Source of the DNA: Oscillospiraceae bacterium
GTDB taxonomy: Bacteria; Bacillota_A; Clostridia; Oscillospirales; Oscillospiraceae
Direction: 5' to 3'
DNA length: 27,959 nt
Assembly: GCA_017537045.1 (NCBI GenBank)
Contig: JAFYLN010000007.1
Coordinates: forward strand, 1 to 27,959
Shown here: piece by piece, positions 8,069-16,570 of the stretch
Layout: every line of letters begins with the position of its first letter
Position numbering within the stretch: the first letter of the stretch is position 1
Program-made: the position numbers and the translations under genes
The notes under the pieces: generated by a model
What the model was told of the DNA's origin: nothing
The model's database searches: none
What the model saw: the letters and a program-made list of their open reading frames with translations, nothing else

Positions 8069-8437
8069 TCATCCTCCTATGGTAACCAGATCCCAAACGG
8101 CTTCCAGTTTCTTTTCTCCGATTCCGGAAACATTCATCAGCTCGCCGACAGTTTCAAACGCGCCGTATTCATTGCGGTACGCAACGATCCGCTCTGCAAT
8201 CACAGGGCCGATCCCCGGCAATGTCTGAAGCTGCGCAGCCGTGGCGGTATTGATATTGATAACCGCTGGCTCTGTTGCGGCGGCTTCTGTTGTGGCTTCT
8301 GTTTCAGCAACTGTTACGGCAGGCAGAGCCTGAATCTGTACGGGTGTCCGGTTCAGATTTCTGCCAGTAAAAAGCCCCAGAACAAATGCGGCAAAAACAA
8401 AGGTCAGCCCGATCAGCAGCTTTTGCGAAGTTTTCAT
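8069..8437 (-). CDS. comEA: ComEA-like helix-hairpin-helix DNA-binding protein
   Basis: This 122-aa protein has a short cytoplasmic N-terminus, a membrane anchor (LLIGLTFVFAAFVLGLFTG), an Ala/Thr/Glu-rich linker and a ComEA-type double helix-hairpin-helix domain. The domain is recognisable from ININTATAAQLQTLPGIGPVIA and AFETVGELMNVSGIGEKKL. In naturally competent Firmicutes ComEA binds incoming double-stranded DNA at the cell surface. The N-terminal SLBB-like part of longer ComEA proteins is missing. The ATG at 8437 has GGGGAGG upstream; the ORF extends further but would then include that site. comEC is not next door. Instead this gene heads the two-component operon. Confidence 0.85.
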   Translation of the reverse strand: MKTSQKLLIGLTFVFAAFVLGLFTGRNLNRTPVQIQALPAVTVAETEATTEAAATEPAVININTATAAQLQTLPGIGPVIAERIVAYRNEYGAFETVGELMNVSGIGEKKLEAVWDLVTIGG

Positions 8438-8457
8438 TAAGATTGAACCTCCCCGCA

Positions 8458-8486
8458 TTGACTACAAAGGGAAATGCTGATATAAT
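8458..8486 (+). promoter_or_regulatory. Promoter for the DD-carboxypeptidase-like gene
   Basis: TTGACT (8458-8463), a 17-base spacer, then TATAAT (8481-8486), reading rightward. It overlaps the divergent promoter region of the comEA operon. Confidence 0.75.
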
Positions 8487-8493
8487 ATAAACC

Positions 8494-8522
8494 ATTATAC
8501 ACGAAATTTTACCGCTGGACAA
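8494..8522 (-). promoter_or_regulatory. Promoter for the comEA-xth operon
   Basis: On the minus strand, TTGTCC (8517-8522), a 17-base spacer, then TATAAT (8494-8499). The two divergent promoters are back to back within 65 bases, so one regulator could affect both. Confidence 0.65.
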
Positions 8523-8551
8523 GTCCGGCGATCCCGTATTGAGGTAGATTT

Positions 8552-10036
8552 ATGAAAAAAATATCCTGTCTGAGCCTGCTGCTGTGTGTTCTGCTGCTGG
8601 CGCAGGCTCTGTGCATTCCGGCTTTTGCGACGGAAGTAGAGCCTACTGAAACGGTGACACCAACTGCACCGGAGTATACCATTGAAGAACTGGGTGCCAT
8701 AACAGTAAACAGCGGCTGCCGCACGATCGAGGCGCAGGTTCCCCTTGGCGGCAGTAATCCGATTTTGAAGACTGCCAAATCCGCATTCATTTATGAGCTT
8801 AATACCAATACGGTCATTTACGATTACAATCCGGACATGACCATCAGCCCCGGCACGCTGGCAAAGCTGGTCACAGCCATTGTTGCCATTGAAAAGGGTG
8901 ATCTGGATCAGGAATTAACGGTCAACTCCATGAGTTACCGCACACTTCCCGGCAGCGCAGTCCGCGTTAATGCGGGTCTGAAAGAAGGCGAGAAGATGAC
9001 GCTGCGGGATATGCTGCACTGCATGATCATGACATGGGCCAACGACGCAGCGGTTACCATCGCGGAGAATATTGCAGGAACACAGGAGAACTTCGTCCAG
9101 CTCATGAACCAGTGGGTGCTCGATGCGGGCTGTGAAAACACAAAATTTACCAATGTGCATGGTGTTTCTTCCGTAGAAGCAAAAACCACTGCCCGCGATG
9201 TGGTGCGCATCTATAAGCGTGCCTATGCCAATGCAGAGTTTAAAAAGCTGCTTGCGACCACGGCATACGAAGTCCCTGCTACGAATAAGACAGAAACTGT
9301 GCGTAAGCTGCAGGCAAAAAACTACCTGATGGAAGAGTACATCCTGAGTATGTATAATTATGATGGTGTTACTACCGGCTTTGCGCCCTATGGTGAAAAC
9401 TACGGTGCCCATCTGGTCTGCACGGCAGAAACCGGAGGCATGACCTTTGTGGTCGTGGTTATGGGTGCAGAGCGTGAATTTGCGGCGAACGGCTGGCAGG
9501 CGACCTATTACGGCAACTATGAAGAGGCGTGGGTGCTGCTGGACTTTGCGTTTGACGGCTATAAGATGTGCCGCCTCCTCCATGACGGACAATCGCTTTA
9601 TCAGTTCAATGTTGCAGGCGGTGAGAATCAGGTGGTTGCCCAGAGCAATACTGCGATGGATGCGGTTCTGCCTGTTAACGCAAAAATGAAAAACCTGCTG
9701 TATAAGTACACGATCAAGGATGGCGGACTGACAGCGCCGATTGCGAAGGATCAGGTTATTGCGACGCTGGAAATCTGGTATCAGAATTCCTGCATTGCGG
9801 AAACGGAACTCCATGCCATGTCTTCCGTCCGCGCGGTATCTGCCGGTAATCTGGATCTTCAGGGTAAGGGCAAAGGCGGTGGCGCGGATCTGAAAGGGAT
9901 TCTGGCCTTTGTCGGTATTGTATTCCTGATTATCTTTATCCCCTTTGCGATTTATCTGATTATCAACAATGTGCGCCGCACGCTTGTTAGAAACCGCCGC
10001 CGCAGAAGAAGAAAGAGCCGCAGAAGGAGTCGGTAA
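8552..10036 (+). CDS. DD-carboxypeptidase (DacF/PBP5-like) homologue, probable pseudoenzyme
   Basis: This 494-aa protein has a signal peptide (cleavage near AFA-TEV) and the fold of a class A D-alanyl-D-alanine carboxypeptidase. A C-terminal transmembrane helix ([19 protein letters not shown]) is followed by a strongly Arg-rich cytoplasmic tail. All three penicillin-binding signatures are altered. The SxxK position reads TLAK (Thr102, Lys105), SxN reads WAN (162-164) and KTG reads TTG (274-276). Surrounding family residues ([24 protein letters not shown]) are preserved, so the alignment is secure and the coding frame is intact. It is therefore probably non-catalytic, or has altered chemistry. 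The start has a GAGGTAGATTT ribosome binding site. It sits immediately upstream of the uracil-DNA glycosylase gene. Confidence 0.92.
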   Translation: MKKISCLSLLLCVLLLAQALCIPAFATEVEPTETVTPTAPEYTIEELGAITVNSGCRTIEAQVPLGGSNPILKTAKSAFIYELNTNTVIYDYNPDMTISPGTLAKLVTAIVAIEKGDLDQELTVNSMSYRTLPGSAVRVNAGLKEGEKMTLRDMLHCMIMTWANDAAVTIAENIAGTQENFVQLMNQWVLDAGCENTKFTNVHGVSSVEAKTTARDVVRIYKRAYANAEFKKLLATTAYEVPATNKTETVRKLQAKNYLMEEYILSMYNYDGVTTGFAPYGENYGAHLVCTAETGGMTFVVVVMGAEREFAANGWQATYYGNYEEAWVLLDFAFDGYKMCRLLHDGQSLYQFNVAGGENQVVAQSNTAMDAVLPVNAKMKNLLYKYTIKDGGLTAPIAKDQVIATLEIWYQNSCIAETELHAMSSVRAVSAGNLDLQGKGKGGGADLKGILAFVGIVFLIIFIPFAIYLIINNVRRTLVRNRRRRRRKSRRRSR

Positions 10037-10038
10037 AG

Positions 10039-10602
10039 ATGCTTAACTGGAATGACCTCGAGAATACCTGCCGAGGCTGCACAAAATGCGGCTTGTGCGA
10101 GACCCGCCATAACGTGGTATTCGGTGTCGGACCGAAGAATGCAGATGTGATGTTTATCGGTGAAGGACCCGGCGAACAGGAGGACTTGCAGGGAGAACCC
10201 TTTGTTGGACCTGCCGGTAAGCTTCTGGATGATATGATGTCCATTATTGATCTGGATCGCAGCAATTCCTATATCGGCAACATCGTCAAGTGCCGCCCGC
10301 CCCACAACCGGGATCCGCTGGAAACAGAGCAGGATGCCTGCATTGACTACCTGCGCAACCAGGTAGCTCTGATCCAGCCGAAAATTATTATCTGCCTGGG
10401 AAGAGTTGCGGCAAAACGCCTGATTGATCCCCAGTTTCGCATCACCCGCCAGCACGGCACATGGGTACAGAAGGGGAACATCTGGATGACAGCCATCTAC
10501 CATCCTTCTGCGCTGCTGCGAGATGTGACCAAGCGCCCTGAAACCTTTGATGACCTGCTTTCGATTCGTGAAAAGATCCGCCAAGTGGGTGCAAGGATAT
10601 AG
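10039..10602 (+). CDS. Family 4 uracil-DNA glycosylase (Fe-S)
   Basis: This 187-aa protein is a type 4 uracil-DNA glycosylase, which excises uracil from DNA. Four Cys ligands for a [4Fe-4S] cluster are in place: Cys14 and Cys17 (CTKC), Cys85 ([13 protein letters not shown]) and Cys101. The catalytic region [20 protein letters not shown] and the C-terminal YHPSALLR are typical. The ATG follows the preceding stop by two bases, and its ribosome binding site (AAGGAG) lies inside the end of the preceding gene. Coupled expression is therefore likely. Confidence 0.95.
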   Translation: MLNWNDLENTCRGCTKCGLCETRHNVVFGVGPKNADVMFIGEGPGEQEDLQGEPFVGPAGKLLDDMMSIIDLDRSNSYIGNIVKCRPPHNRDPLETEQDACIDYLRNQVALIQPKIIICLGRVAAKRLIDPQFRITRQHGTWVQKGNIWMTAIYHPSALLRDVTKRPETFDDLLSIREKIRQVGARI

Positions 10603-10617
10603 CAGCGTAAAAAAGTA

Positions 10618-10646
10618 TTGACTTTTAGCCCGTTTATCGATATAAT
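10618..10646 (+). promoter_or_regulatory. Promoter of tRNA-Thr
   Basis: TTGACT (10618-10623), a 17-base spacer, then TATAAT (10641-10646), ending 16 bases before the mature tRNA 5' end. Confidence 0.85.
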
Positions 10647-10662
10647 AACCGGGCTAACAAAT

Positions 10663-10738
10663 GCTAGTGTAGCACAGTCGGTAGTGCATCTCACTCGTAA
10701 TGAGAAGGTCGCCTGTTCGAGTCAGGTCACTAGCTCCA
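10663..10738 (+). tRNA. tRNA-Thr (anticodon CGT)
   Basis: A complete cloverleaf: acceptor GCTAGTG/CACTAGC, D stem GCAC/GTGC, anticodon stem TCTCA/TGAGA with loop CTCGTAA (anticodon CGT), T arm with loop TTCGAGT, and encoded CCA at 10736-10738. It has its own promoter upstream and a terminator immediately downstream. Confidence 0.97.
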
Positions 10739-10740
10739 AA

Positions 10741-10775
10741 AGCCGGGACACCCTATAGGGTGTTCCGGCTTTGTC
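10741..10775 (+). terminator. Intrinsic terminator after tRNA-Thr
   Basis: AGCCGG-G-ACACCC, loop TATA, GGGTGT-T-CCGGCT, followed by TTGTC. It is a strong hairpin with a short T-run, directly after the tRNA CCA end. Confidence 0.8.
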
Positions 10776-10810
10776 GTATTAGCAGAGTTTAATTATGTTT
10801 GGGTTTTTGA

Positions 10811-10870
10811 ATGTTATGATTTTTGTTGACATTCGGGTTGCTGTATGTTATGATTTCTATAGATGTTATA
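10811..10870 (+). promoter_or_regulatory. Methyltransferase promoter with direct-repeat operator candidates
   Basis: A near-perfect promoter is present: TTGACA (10826-10831), 17 bases, TATGAT (10849-10854). The word ATGTTATGATTT occurs at 10811-10822 and again at 10845-10856, over the -10 box. A partial third copy, ATGTTATA, lies at 10863-10870. The methyltransferase carries an N-terminal helix-turn-helix, so these repeats are candidate autorepression sites. Confidence 0.6.
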
Positions 10871-10884
10871 TAGAGGTGACAATT

Positions 10885-12141
10885 ATGCACATATCCAGAT
10901 TAAAAATTCAGGAAGCAATGTGTCAGCGCGGTATCAAAACCTTCACCGAACTGGCAGATGCTGTTGGTATTACAAAAAACCAGCTCTCACTCATGATTTC
11001 AAATAATTATAATCCATTCAAGTCTAAAGTTATGGATTTGTGTGATGCGCTTGGTGTTATGCCTGAGGATATTTTGAGTAGTGCTGCTAGTGCCGAAAAT
11101 ATCGAAAACCATATTTCGGAAGAAATCAAATCTGATGATGTGACGGCAATTGAACTTTTTGCTGGTGCGGGTGGTTTAGCCTTAGGAATTGAGCAGGCTG
11201 GCATCAAGACTGTAAAGCACGTAGAATTTGACAAGGCGTGCTGCGAAACTTTAAGAATGAACAGGCCGAACTGGAATGTTGCATGCGAAGATATTCATAA
11301 TGTTGATTTTACAGAGTATCGTGACAAAATTGATATCGTAACTGGTGGCTTTCCCTGTCAGGCGTTTAGTTATGCCGGCAAAAAAATGGGTTTTGAAGAT
11401 ACGAGAGGCACGCTGTTCCATGAGTTTGCCCGTTGCATACAAGAGGTACAACCCAAAATGTTTTGGGCGGAGAATGTTCGTGGACTTGCAAGCCATGATA
11501 ATGGCCGTACGCTGGAAACGATTATCACCGTATTCGAAAGCCTTGGATATACAATTGGAGATAGAAAGAGGATCCTGAATGCGTGCTATTATGGCGTTGG
11601 ACAGAAGCGGGAGCGTATTGTTATTGTCGGTATTCGGAATGATTTAACAGATGTACTACATTTTGCGTATCCCGAACCTGATAAAGAATGGACAACATTA
11701 CGAACTGCTTTAAAAGATTGTCCTCCGTCAATCGGCGAAGAATATAGTGCAAAAAAGAAAGCAGTTTTTGCCTTGGTTCCTCCTGGTGGCTGTTGGGTAG
11801 ATCTGCCTGAGGATGTTGCAAAAGCTTATATGGGAAAGTCGTACTATAGCGGCGGAGGCCGTCGTGGAATGGCGCGCCGCATTTCTTGGGATGAACCTTG
11901 TCTTACCCTTACATGCAGTCCTTCGCAAAAGCAGACTGACCGGTGCCATCCTGAAGAGGTTAGACCATTTACTGTGAGAGAATACGCGCGAATACAAGCA
12001 TTTCCTGACAACTGGCAGTTTGCGGGTGGTATTGCTGATCAATATAAGCAGATCGGCAATGCGGTTCCAGTTGAATTGGCACGCAGAATTGGCGTACAAC
12101 TAAAAAAATCCATTGATGATTATAAAAAAGGGAACGAATAA
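10885..12141 (+). CDS. C5-cytosine DNA methyltransferase with N-terminal HTH domain
   Basis: This 418-aa protein starts at the ATG at 10885, which follows AGAGGTGAC; the upstream in-frame ATG at 10795 would include the promoter. Residues about 8-65 are an XRE-like helix-turn-helix (TELADAVGITKNQLSLMISN). The rest is a type II m5C methyltransferase: motif I LFAGAGGLALG, motif IV GGFPCQAF (catalytic Cys158), motif VI ENV (196-198), motif VIII QKRER (240-244), motif IX RPFTVREYARIQAFP and motif X QIGNAVP. The target-recognition region is short. It is convergent with a restriction endonuclease gene. Its base use is visibly more AT-rich than the flanking genes, suggesting transfer. Confidence 0.96.
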   Translation: MHISRLKIQEAMCQRGIKTFTELADAVGITKNQLSLMISNNYNPFKSKVMDLCDALGVMPEDILSSAASAENIENHISEEIKSDDVTAIELFAGAGGLALGIEQAGIKTVKHVEFDKACCETLRMNRPNWNVACEDIHNVDFTEYRDKIDIVTGGFPCQAFSYAGKKMGFEDTRGTLFHEFARCIQEVQPKMFWAENVRGLASHDNGRTLETIITVFESLGYTIGDRKRILNACYYGVGQKRERIVIVGIRNDLTDVLHFAYPEPDKEWTTLRTALKDCPPSIGEEYSAKKKAVFALVPPGGCWVDLPEDVAKAYMGKSYYSGGGRRGMARRISWDEPCLTLTCSPSQKQTDRCHPEEVRPFTVREYARIQAFPDNWQFAGGIADQYKQIGNAVPVELARRIGVQLKKSIDDYKKGNE

Positions 12142-12154
12142 CGTTCCCTTTTTA
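12126..12154. terminator. Bidirectional terminator between methyltransferase and endonuclease
   Basis: AAAAAGGGAACG, loop AATAA, CGTTCCCTTTTT. The loop contains the methyltransferase stop codon. A/T tracts on both sides let it serve both convergent genes. Confidence 0.85.
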
Positions 12155-12155
12155 A

Positions 12156-12863
12156 TCATTCTTCAGATGCTCTTTTGATGTCATCCGCCAATTTCTGTAC
12201 TGTATCTTCCACCATATCCGCAGCATTGATATCTGCGGCGACCTCAGCAAAGGCATTGATCAAATCTTCATAGAAATGATTATCGCCAGTCAAACGTGTC
12301 CAGAATTCGTCACCGATGAACACGGGGTAATCCTCATCAATTGCTTTATAGAACGAACTTAAATCATCTCGAGTACCGTAGCATACACCTACCACACAAT
12401 CCATAGAAGCAATTGCTTGTCCATTTGTTCTTGCAAGGTGGATTGCACCTTTAAAGTGATCTTTGATGGTTTTCACATCATCCTTATTGATTGTATTAGG
12501 TCCGGCTTTCAATTGGCAGTACTTACGTCTGCCGTCGATGGCATCTACAAATTCAATATCCATGCCTGCGGTCATAGAAGGGTAGGATTGACGGAGCTTG
12601 TTGCAGAGCTTTTGAATAAAGTTACCAAAACTGGTGGTTACGGATGTGCCAAAAGCCCGAGGGTATAGCAATGCCTTTGCCCGATTTTCGGGCGTATCTT
12701 CGCCAAAAGCAAACATTGTAAGATATTTCAGTAAGAACGGATTCACAGTAAACTGTTCTACCTTGTTCAGATTTTTGGTGTTCTTGTAATGATTCGCTGA
12801 AAAGGAATCACGAAACAACTCTTTTGCTGTGGATAATAAAACCGTCTTTTCTGCTTCAGTCAT
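12156..12863 (-). CDS. Type II restriction endonuclease, PD-(D/E)xK-like
   Basis: This 235-aa protein is the likely endonuclease partner of the adjacent methyltransferase. The segment GMDIEFVDAIDGRRKYCQLKAG (residues 100-121) has the spacing of a PD-(D/E)xK nuclease core: Asp102 followed by Gln117-Leu-Lys119, with Gln in place of the usual acidic residue. SFGNFIQKLCNKL before it and VVGVCYGTRDDLSSFYKAI and FIGDEFWTRLTG after it resemble EcoO109I/Eco47II/PmeII-type enzymes from memory, so I leave the exact family open. The ATG at 12863 has AGGAGGA upstream and is preferred to the longer ORF start at 12902. Recognition sequence unknown. Confidence 0.8.
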   Translation of the reverse strand: MTEAEKTVLLSTAKELFRDSFSANHYKNTKNLNKVEQFTVNPFLLKYLTMFAFGEDTPENRAKALLYPRAFGTSVTTSFGNFIQKLCNKLRQSYPSMTAGMDIEFVDAIDGRRKYCQLKAGPNTINKDDVKTIKDHFKGAIHLARTNGQAIASMDCVVGVCYGTRDDLSSFYKAIDEDYPVFIGDEFWTRLTGDNHFYEDLINAFAEVAADINAADMVEDTVQKLADDIKRASEE

Positions 12864-13012
12864 TGGACATCCTCCTCTGCTATAGTAACTAAGTTGTAAC
12901 AAAATTGATATGTAACGATTTTAATTAAGTATAGCATATATAAATGAATAGCACAATACTTGTCTGCTCCTTTCACAGCATTTTGTACATTTCGTTTTCT
13001 TTTGATAATTCG

Positions 13013-13041
13013 TTGCAAGCAGCGTAAATAAGTGCTATAAT
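13013..13041 (+). promoter_or_regulatory. Promoter of the ABC exporter operon
   Basis: TTGCAA (13013-13018), a 17-base spacer, then TATAAT (13036-13041). The start codon follows about 30 bases later. The rest of 12864-13060 is AT-rich and holds no gene. Confidence 0.65.
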
Positions 13042-13072
13042 CTTTCCAAATGATACCTGCGAGGTGATTCTT

Positions 13073-14797
13073 TTGCGAAAACTTTTGAAATACATGAAAG
13101 GCTACGGCAAGGAATGTGTCCTTGGGCCTCTGTTCAAGCTGCTGGAAGCCAGCTTCGAACTGCTGATTCCGCTGGTCGTAGCCGCAATTGTCGATACCGG
13201 TATTGGAAACGGTGACCGCAGCTATGTGGTCAAAATGTGTATGGTCATGATCCTGCTGGGTCTGATCGGCCTGACCTGTGCCATCACGGCTCAGTTTTTT
13301 GCCGCCAAGGCTGCCGTTGGATTTGCAACGCGCCTGCGCCATGCGGTGCTCAAAGCGGTGTTGAGACTTTCCTATACTCAGATCGACACGGTTGGTACAT
13401 CCACCATGATTACCCGCATGACCTCTGATATCAATCAGGTGCAGAACGGTGTCAATCTGGCACTGCGCCTGCTGCTGCGCTCTCCCTTTGTGGTTTTTGG
13501 CGCTATGCTCATGGCATTTACCATTGACTTTGAAGCTGCGCTGGTGTTTGCCGGAGTGATTCCCGTTCTCTGTGTTGTGGTTTTCGGTATCATGCTGGTC
13601 ACGATGCCTATGTACAAGCGGGTACAGGCTGGCCTTGACAAGGTAACCTCTGCGACCCGCCAGAACCTGACCGGTGTCCGGGTTTTGCGTGCCTTTACAA
13701 TGGAAGCTGCTGAAACAAGCGTTTTTGAAGAAAATACGGCAGATTTGCAGCACCGACAGCAAAACGCAGGACGGATCTCCAATCTGATGAATCCCTTGAC
13801 CTTTGTCATCGTGAATCTGGCCATTGTGATTCTGATCCATATAGGTGCGCTGAAAGTTCAGAGTGGTATTCTGACACAGGGCCTTGTTGTGGCACTCTAT
13901 AACTACATGTCCCAGATTCTGGTGGAACTGGTGAAGATGGCAAACCTGATCATCACGATGACCAAGGCGGCCGCCTGCGGCAGCCGTATTCAGAATGTTC
14001 TTGATATGGAATGGGATCAGAAGAACGGCACGAAGGATGCATCTTCTCTTCGTGGACAGGTGGAATTTTGTGATGTGACCGCAAAATATGAACGTGCCGG
14101 CGAAGCATCCTTGGAGCATATCAGCTTTGCAGCGCAGCCTGGTGAGACCATCGGCATCATCGGTGGTACCGGCTCGGGCAAGACAACGCTGGTCAATCTG
14201 ATTCCCCGCCTGTACGATACCTTCTCCGGCACAGTTTTGCTCGATGGCACCGATATCAAAGAATATGACGTAATTTCCCTGCGCCATAAAATCGGTATCG
14301 TTCCCCAGAAGTCGGTACTGTTTAAGGGAACCATTCGCAGCAATCTGCTCTGGGGCAATGAGAACGCCACAGAAGACGAGCTTTGGTCTGCGCTGGAAAT
14401 TGCACAAGCGCGGGAAATTGTAAAAGACAAAGAAGGGGAGTTGGACGCAGAGGTTGCACAGGGCGGCAATAATTTTTCAGGCGGTCAGCGTCAGCGCCTT
14501 GCCATTGCCCGCGCGCTGGTTCGCAAGCCTGCAATTCTGATTCTGGACGACAGTGCCTCCGCCCTTGACTATGCCACCGATACCGCACTCCGTATGGCCA
14601 TCCGCAATATGAAAAATGCCCCCACAACATTTATCGTCTCCCAGCGTGCCGCTTCCGTACGGTATGCAGACCGGATTCTGGTGCTGGATGATGGGGAACT
14701 GGTTGGAATCGGCACCCACGACGAACTGTTGGAAACCAGCGCGGTCTATCAGGAAGTTTACTATTCCCAGTTCCCCAAGGAGGTGGCGCAGCAATGA
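13073..14797 (+). CDS. Heterodimeric ABC exporter, degenerate-site subunit
   Basis: This 574-aa protein has six predicted membrane helices followed by an ATPase domain (ABC type I exporter half-transporter, multidrug or lipid class). Walker A is GGTGSGKTTL and the signature is NFSGGQRQRLAIARAL. Walker B is ILILDDS, where the catalytic Glu is Asp, and the switch His is Gln (IVSQRAAS). It therefore carries the degenerate half of the nucleotide sites, as in BmrC and TM287. The TTG at 13073 lies 5 bases after GAGGTGA; a GTG at 13064 is inside that site. Its stop overlaps the start of the partner gene. Substrate is unknown. Confidence 0.95.
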   Translation: MRKLLKYMKGYGKECVLGPLFKLLEASFELLIPLVVAAIVDTGIGNGDRSYVVKMCMVMILLGLIGLTCAITAQFFAAKAAVGFATRLRHAVLKAVLRLSYTQIDTVGTSTMITRMTSDINQVQNGVNLALRLLLRSPFVVFGAMLMAFTIDFEAALVFAGVIPVLCVVVFGIMLVTMPMYKRVQAGLDKVTSATRQNLTGVRVLRAFTMEAAETSVFEENTADLQHRQQNAGRISNLMNPLTFVIVNLAIVILIHIGALKVQSGILTQGLVVALYNYMSQILVELVKMANLIITMTKAAACGSRIQNVLDMEWDQKNGTKDASSLRGQVEFCDVTAKYERAGEASLEHISFAAQPGETIGIIGGTGSGKTTLVNLIPRLYDTFSGTVLLDGTDIKEYDVISLRHKIGIVPQKSVLFKGTIRSNLLWGNENATEDELWSALEIAQAREIVKDKEGELDAEVAQGGNNFSGGQRQRLAIARALVRKPAILILDDSASALDYATDTALRMAIRNMKNAPTTFIVSQRAASVRYADRILVLDDGELVGIGTHDELLETSAVYQEVYYSQFPKEVAQQ

Positions 14798-16533
14798 AAA
14801 ACCAGAAAACGGTTTTGAAGAAAGTCCTTCGCTATGTGCGCCCCTATGCTCTGGCGCTGATCGGCTCATTACTTTTGGCGCTGCTTTTTGTTGCCATGTC
14901 TTTGTACATCCCCATTCTGGTGGGACAGGCCATCGACTTTATCATTGATAAGGGCGCAGTCCAATTTGAACCCATGTCTGTGAAGCTGGTTCAGATCCTG
15001 ATCTGTACGGCGGTTGCTGCCCTTGCACAATGGATTATGAGCCAGATCAATAATTTCGTTACATTCCGCGTCACCCGCGACATCCGCAATGAAGCGTTCC
15101 GCCATATTCAGGTGCTGCCCCTGTCTTATCTGGACAGCCATCCCCAGGGTGATACCGTCAGCCGCGTGATCTCCGATGTGGATACCTTTGCTGACGGTCT
15201 GCTTATGGGCTTTACACAGCTCTTTACCGGCATCATGACCATTGCAGGCACCCTGATTCTGATGCTTTCCATCCAGCCTGCCGTGGCGCTGGTGGTCATT
15301 GTGATCACGCCACTGTCCCTTGTGGTGGCAAACTTCATTGCAAGGCGCACCTATTCCATGTTCCGCCTGCAGTCAGCCACCCGCGGCGAGCAGACCGCCC
15401 TGATTGACGAAACCATCGGCGAAATGAAGCTGGTTCGTGCATTTGGGCAGGAGGAAGCACTGCTTGCCCAGTTTGATGAGATCAACGACCGTCTGGAAAA
15501 ATGCTCCCTGCGGGCTATTTTCTTCTCCAGCATGACGAACCCTGCCACCCGTTTCGTCAACTCCGTGGTCTATGCAGCCGTTGCGCTGACCGGTGCGCTG
15601 ATGTGCATCGGCGGTGGTTTTACGGTGGGCAACCTCAGCACCTTCCTCAACTATGCAAACCAGTATACCAAGCCCTTTAATGAAATTTCCGGCGTTGTCA
15701 CGGAACTCCAGAACGCCCTTGCCTGCGCAGGACGCGTCTTTGAGCTGATCGAAGCCCCGGCCCGCAGCCCGGAACCCGAGCATCCCCAGATGCCCGAAAC
15801 AGTCAGCGGCAGCGTAGAGATCCGCAGCCTGAAGTTTTCCTATGTGCCCGAAAAGCCCCTGATCGACGATTTTGACCTGTCCGTCAAACCCGGCCAGCGT
15901 GTTGCCATCGTCGGCCCCACCGGCTGCGGCAAGACTACCTTTATTAACCTGCTGATGCGCTTCTATGATCCTGACGGCGGCGAAATCCTGCTGGACGGCA
16001 TCAACACGCTGGACATGAACCGTGGCGCGCTGCGCCGCTGTGTGGGCATGGTTTTGCAGGATACCTGGCTGAAAGCGGGAACCATCCGGGAGAATATCAC
16101 CATGGGCAAGCCCGATGCCACCGACGAAGAGGTCATCGCAGCAGCCAAGCAGGCTCACGCTCACAGCTTCATCAAGCGTCTGCCTCAGGGCTACGATACG
16201 GTCATCGGGGAATCCGGCGGCAACTTCTCCCAGGGTCAGAAGCAGCTGCTCTGCATTGCCCGCGTCATGCTGTGCCTGCCGCCCATGCTGTTTCTGGATG
16301 AAGCGACCTCTTCCATCGATACCCGTACCGAGATCCGCATCCAGAAGGCCTTTGACACTATGATGAAGGGCAGAACCTCCTTCATCGTGGCGCACCGCCT
16401 GTCCACCATCCGCGAAGCAGACCTGATCCTCGTCATGCGCGACGGCCACATCGTCGAGCAGGGAACCCATGAAGAGCTGCTTGCAAAACGCGGCTTCTAT
16501 GAACAGCTTTACAGAAGCCAGTTTGCCCATTGA
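14794..16533 (+). CDS. Heterodimeric ABC exporter, catalytic subunit
   Basis: This 579-aa half-transporter has an N-terminal six-helix membrane domain and an ATPase domain. Walker A GPTGCGKTTF, Walker B MLFLDEATSSID (canonical Glu) and H-loop IVAHRLSTI are intact. The signature motif reads NFSQGQKQLLCIARV, which departs from LSGGQ. This complements the partner: one composite ATP site is active (Walker A/B here with the partner's signature) and the other is degenerate. Start and stop overlap by four bases (ATGA), so stoichiometric coupled synthesis is expected. A strong terminator follows. Confidence 0.97.
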   Translation: MKNQKTVLKKVLRYVRPYALALIGSLLLALLFVAMSLYIPILVGQAIDFIIDKGAVQFEPMSVKLVQILICTAVAALAQWIMSQINNFVTFRVTRDIRNEAFRHIQVLPLSYLDSHPQGDTVSRVISDVDTFADGLLMGFTQLFTGIMTIAGTLILMLSIQPAVALVVIVITPLSLVVANFIARRTYSMFRLQSATRGEQTALIDETIGEMKLVRAFGQEEALLAQFDEINDRLEKCSLRAIFFSSMTNPATRFVNSVVYAAVALTGALMCIGGGFTVGNLSTFLNYANQYTKPFNEISGVVTELQNALACAGRVFELIEAPARSPEPEHPQMPETVSGSVEIRSLKFSYVPEKPLIDDFDLSVKPGQRVAIVGPTGCGKTTFINLLMRFYDPDGGEILLDGINTLDMNRGALRRCVGMVLQDTWLKAGTIRENITMGKPDATDEEVIAAAKQAHAHSFIKRLPQGYDTVIGESGGNFSQGQKQLLCIARVMLCLPPMLFLDEATSSIDTRTEIRIQKAFDTMMKGRTSFIVAHRLSTIREADLILVMRDGHIVEQGTHEELLAKRGFYEQLYRSQFAH

Positions 16534-16540
16534 CAAGGTG

Positions 16541-16570
16541 AAGCCCCATCCGTTTGGATGGGGCTTTTTG
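16541..16570 (+). terminator. Intrinsic terminator of the ABC exporter operon
   Basis: GCCCCATCC, loop GTTT, GGATGGGGC, followed by TTTTT. A classic rho-independent terminator 10 bases after the stop codon. Confidence 0.92.

Noticed and set aside
7311..8228. 305-codon open frame on the plus strand
   Set aside because: It overlaps the well-supported response regulator and comEA genes on the other strand and has no start signal.
10624..10656. Inverted repeat AGCCCG/CGGGCT around the tRNA-Thr promoter as a regulatory operator
   Set aside because: Only a 6-bp stem across a 17-base AT-rich core; it is likely incidental to the promoter.
12903..13012. Second attachment copy of the tRNA-Thr 3' end beyond the restriction-modification pair
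   Set aside because: I looked for a repeat of the tRNA T arm and CCA end downstream of the endonuclease gene and found none, so tRNA-targeted integration is not supported.
12860..14407. 515-codon open frame on the minus strand
   Set aside because: It lies antisense to the ABC exporter subunit, and its composition (many His, Gln, Asn, Cys) is that of a mirrored coding frame.
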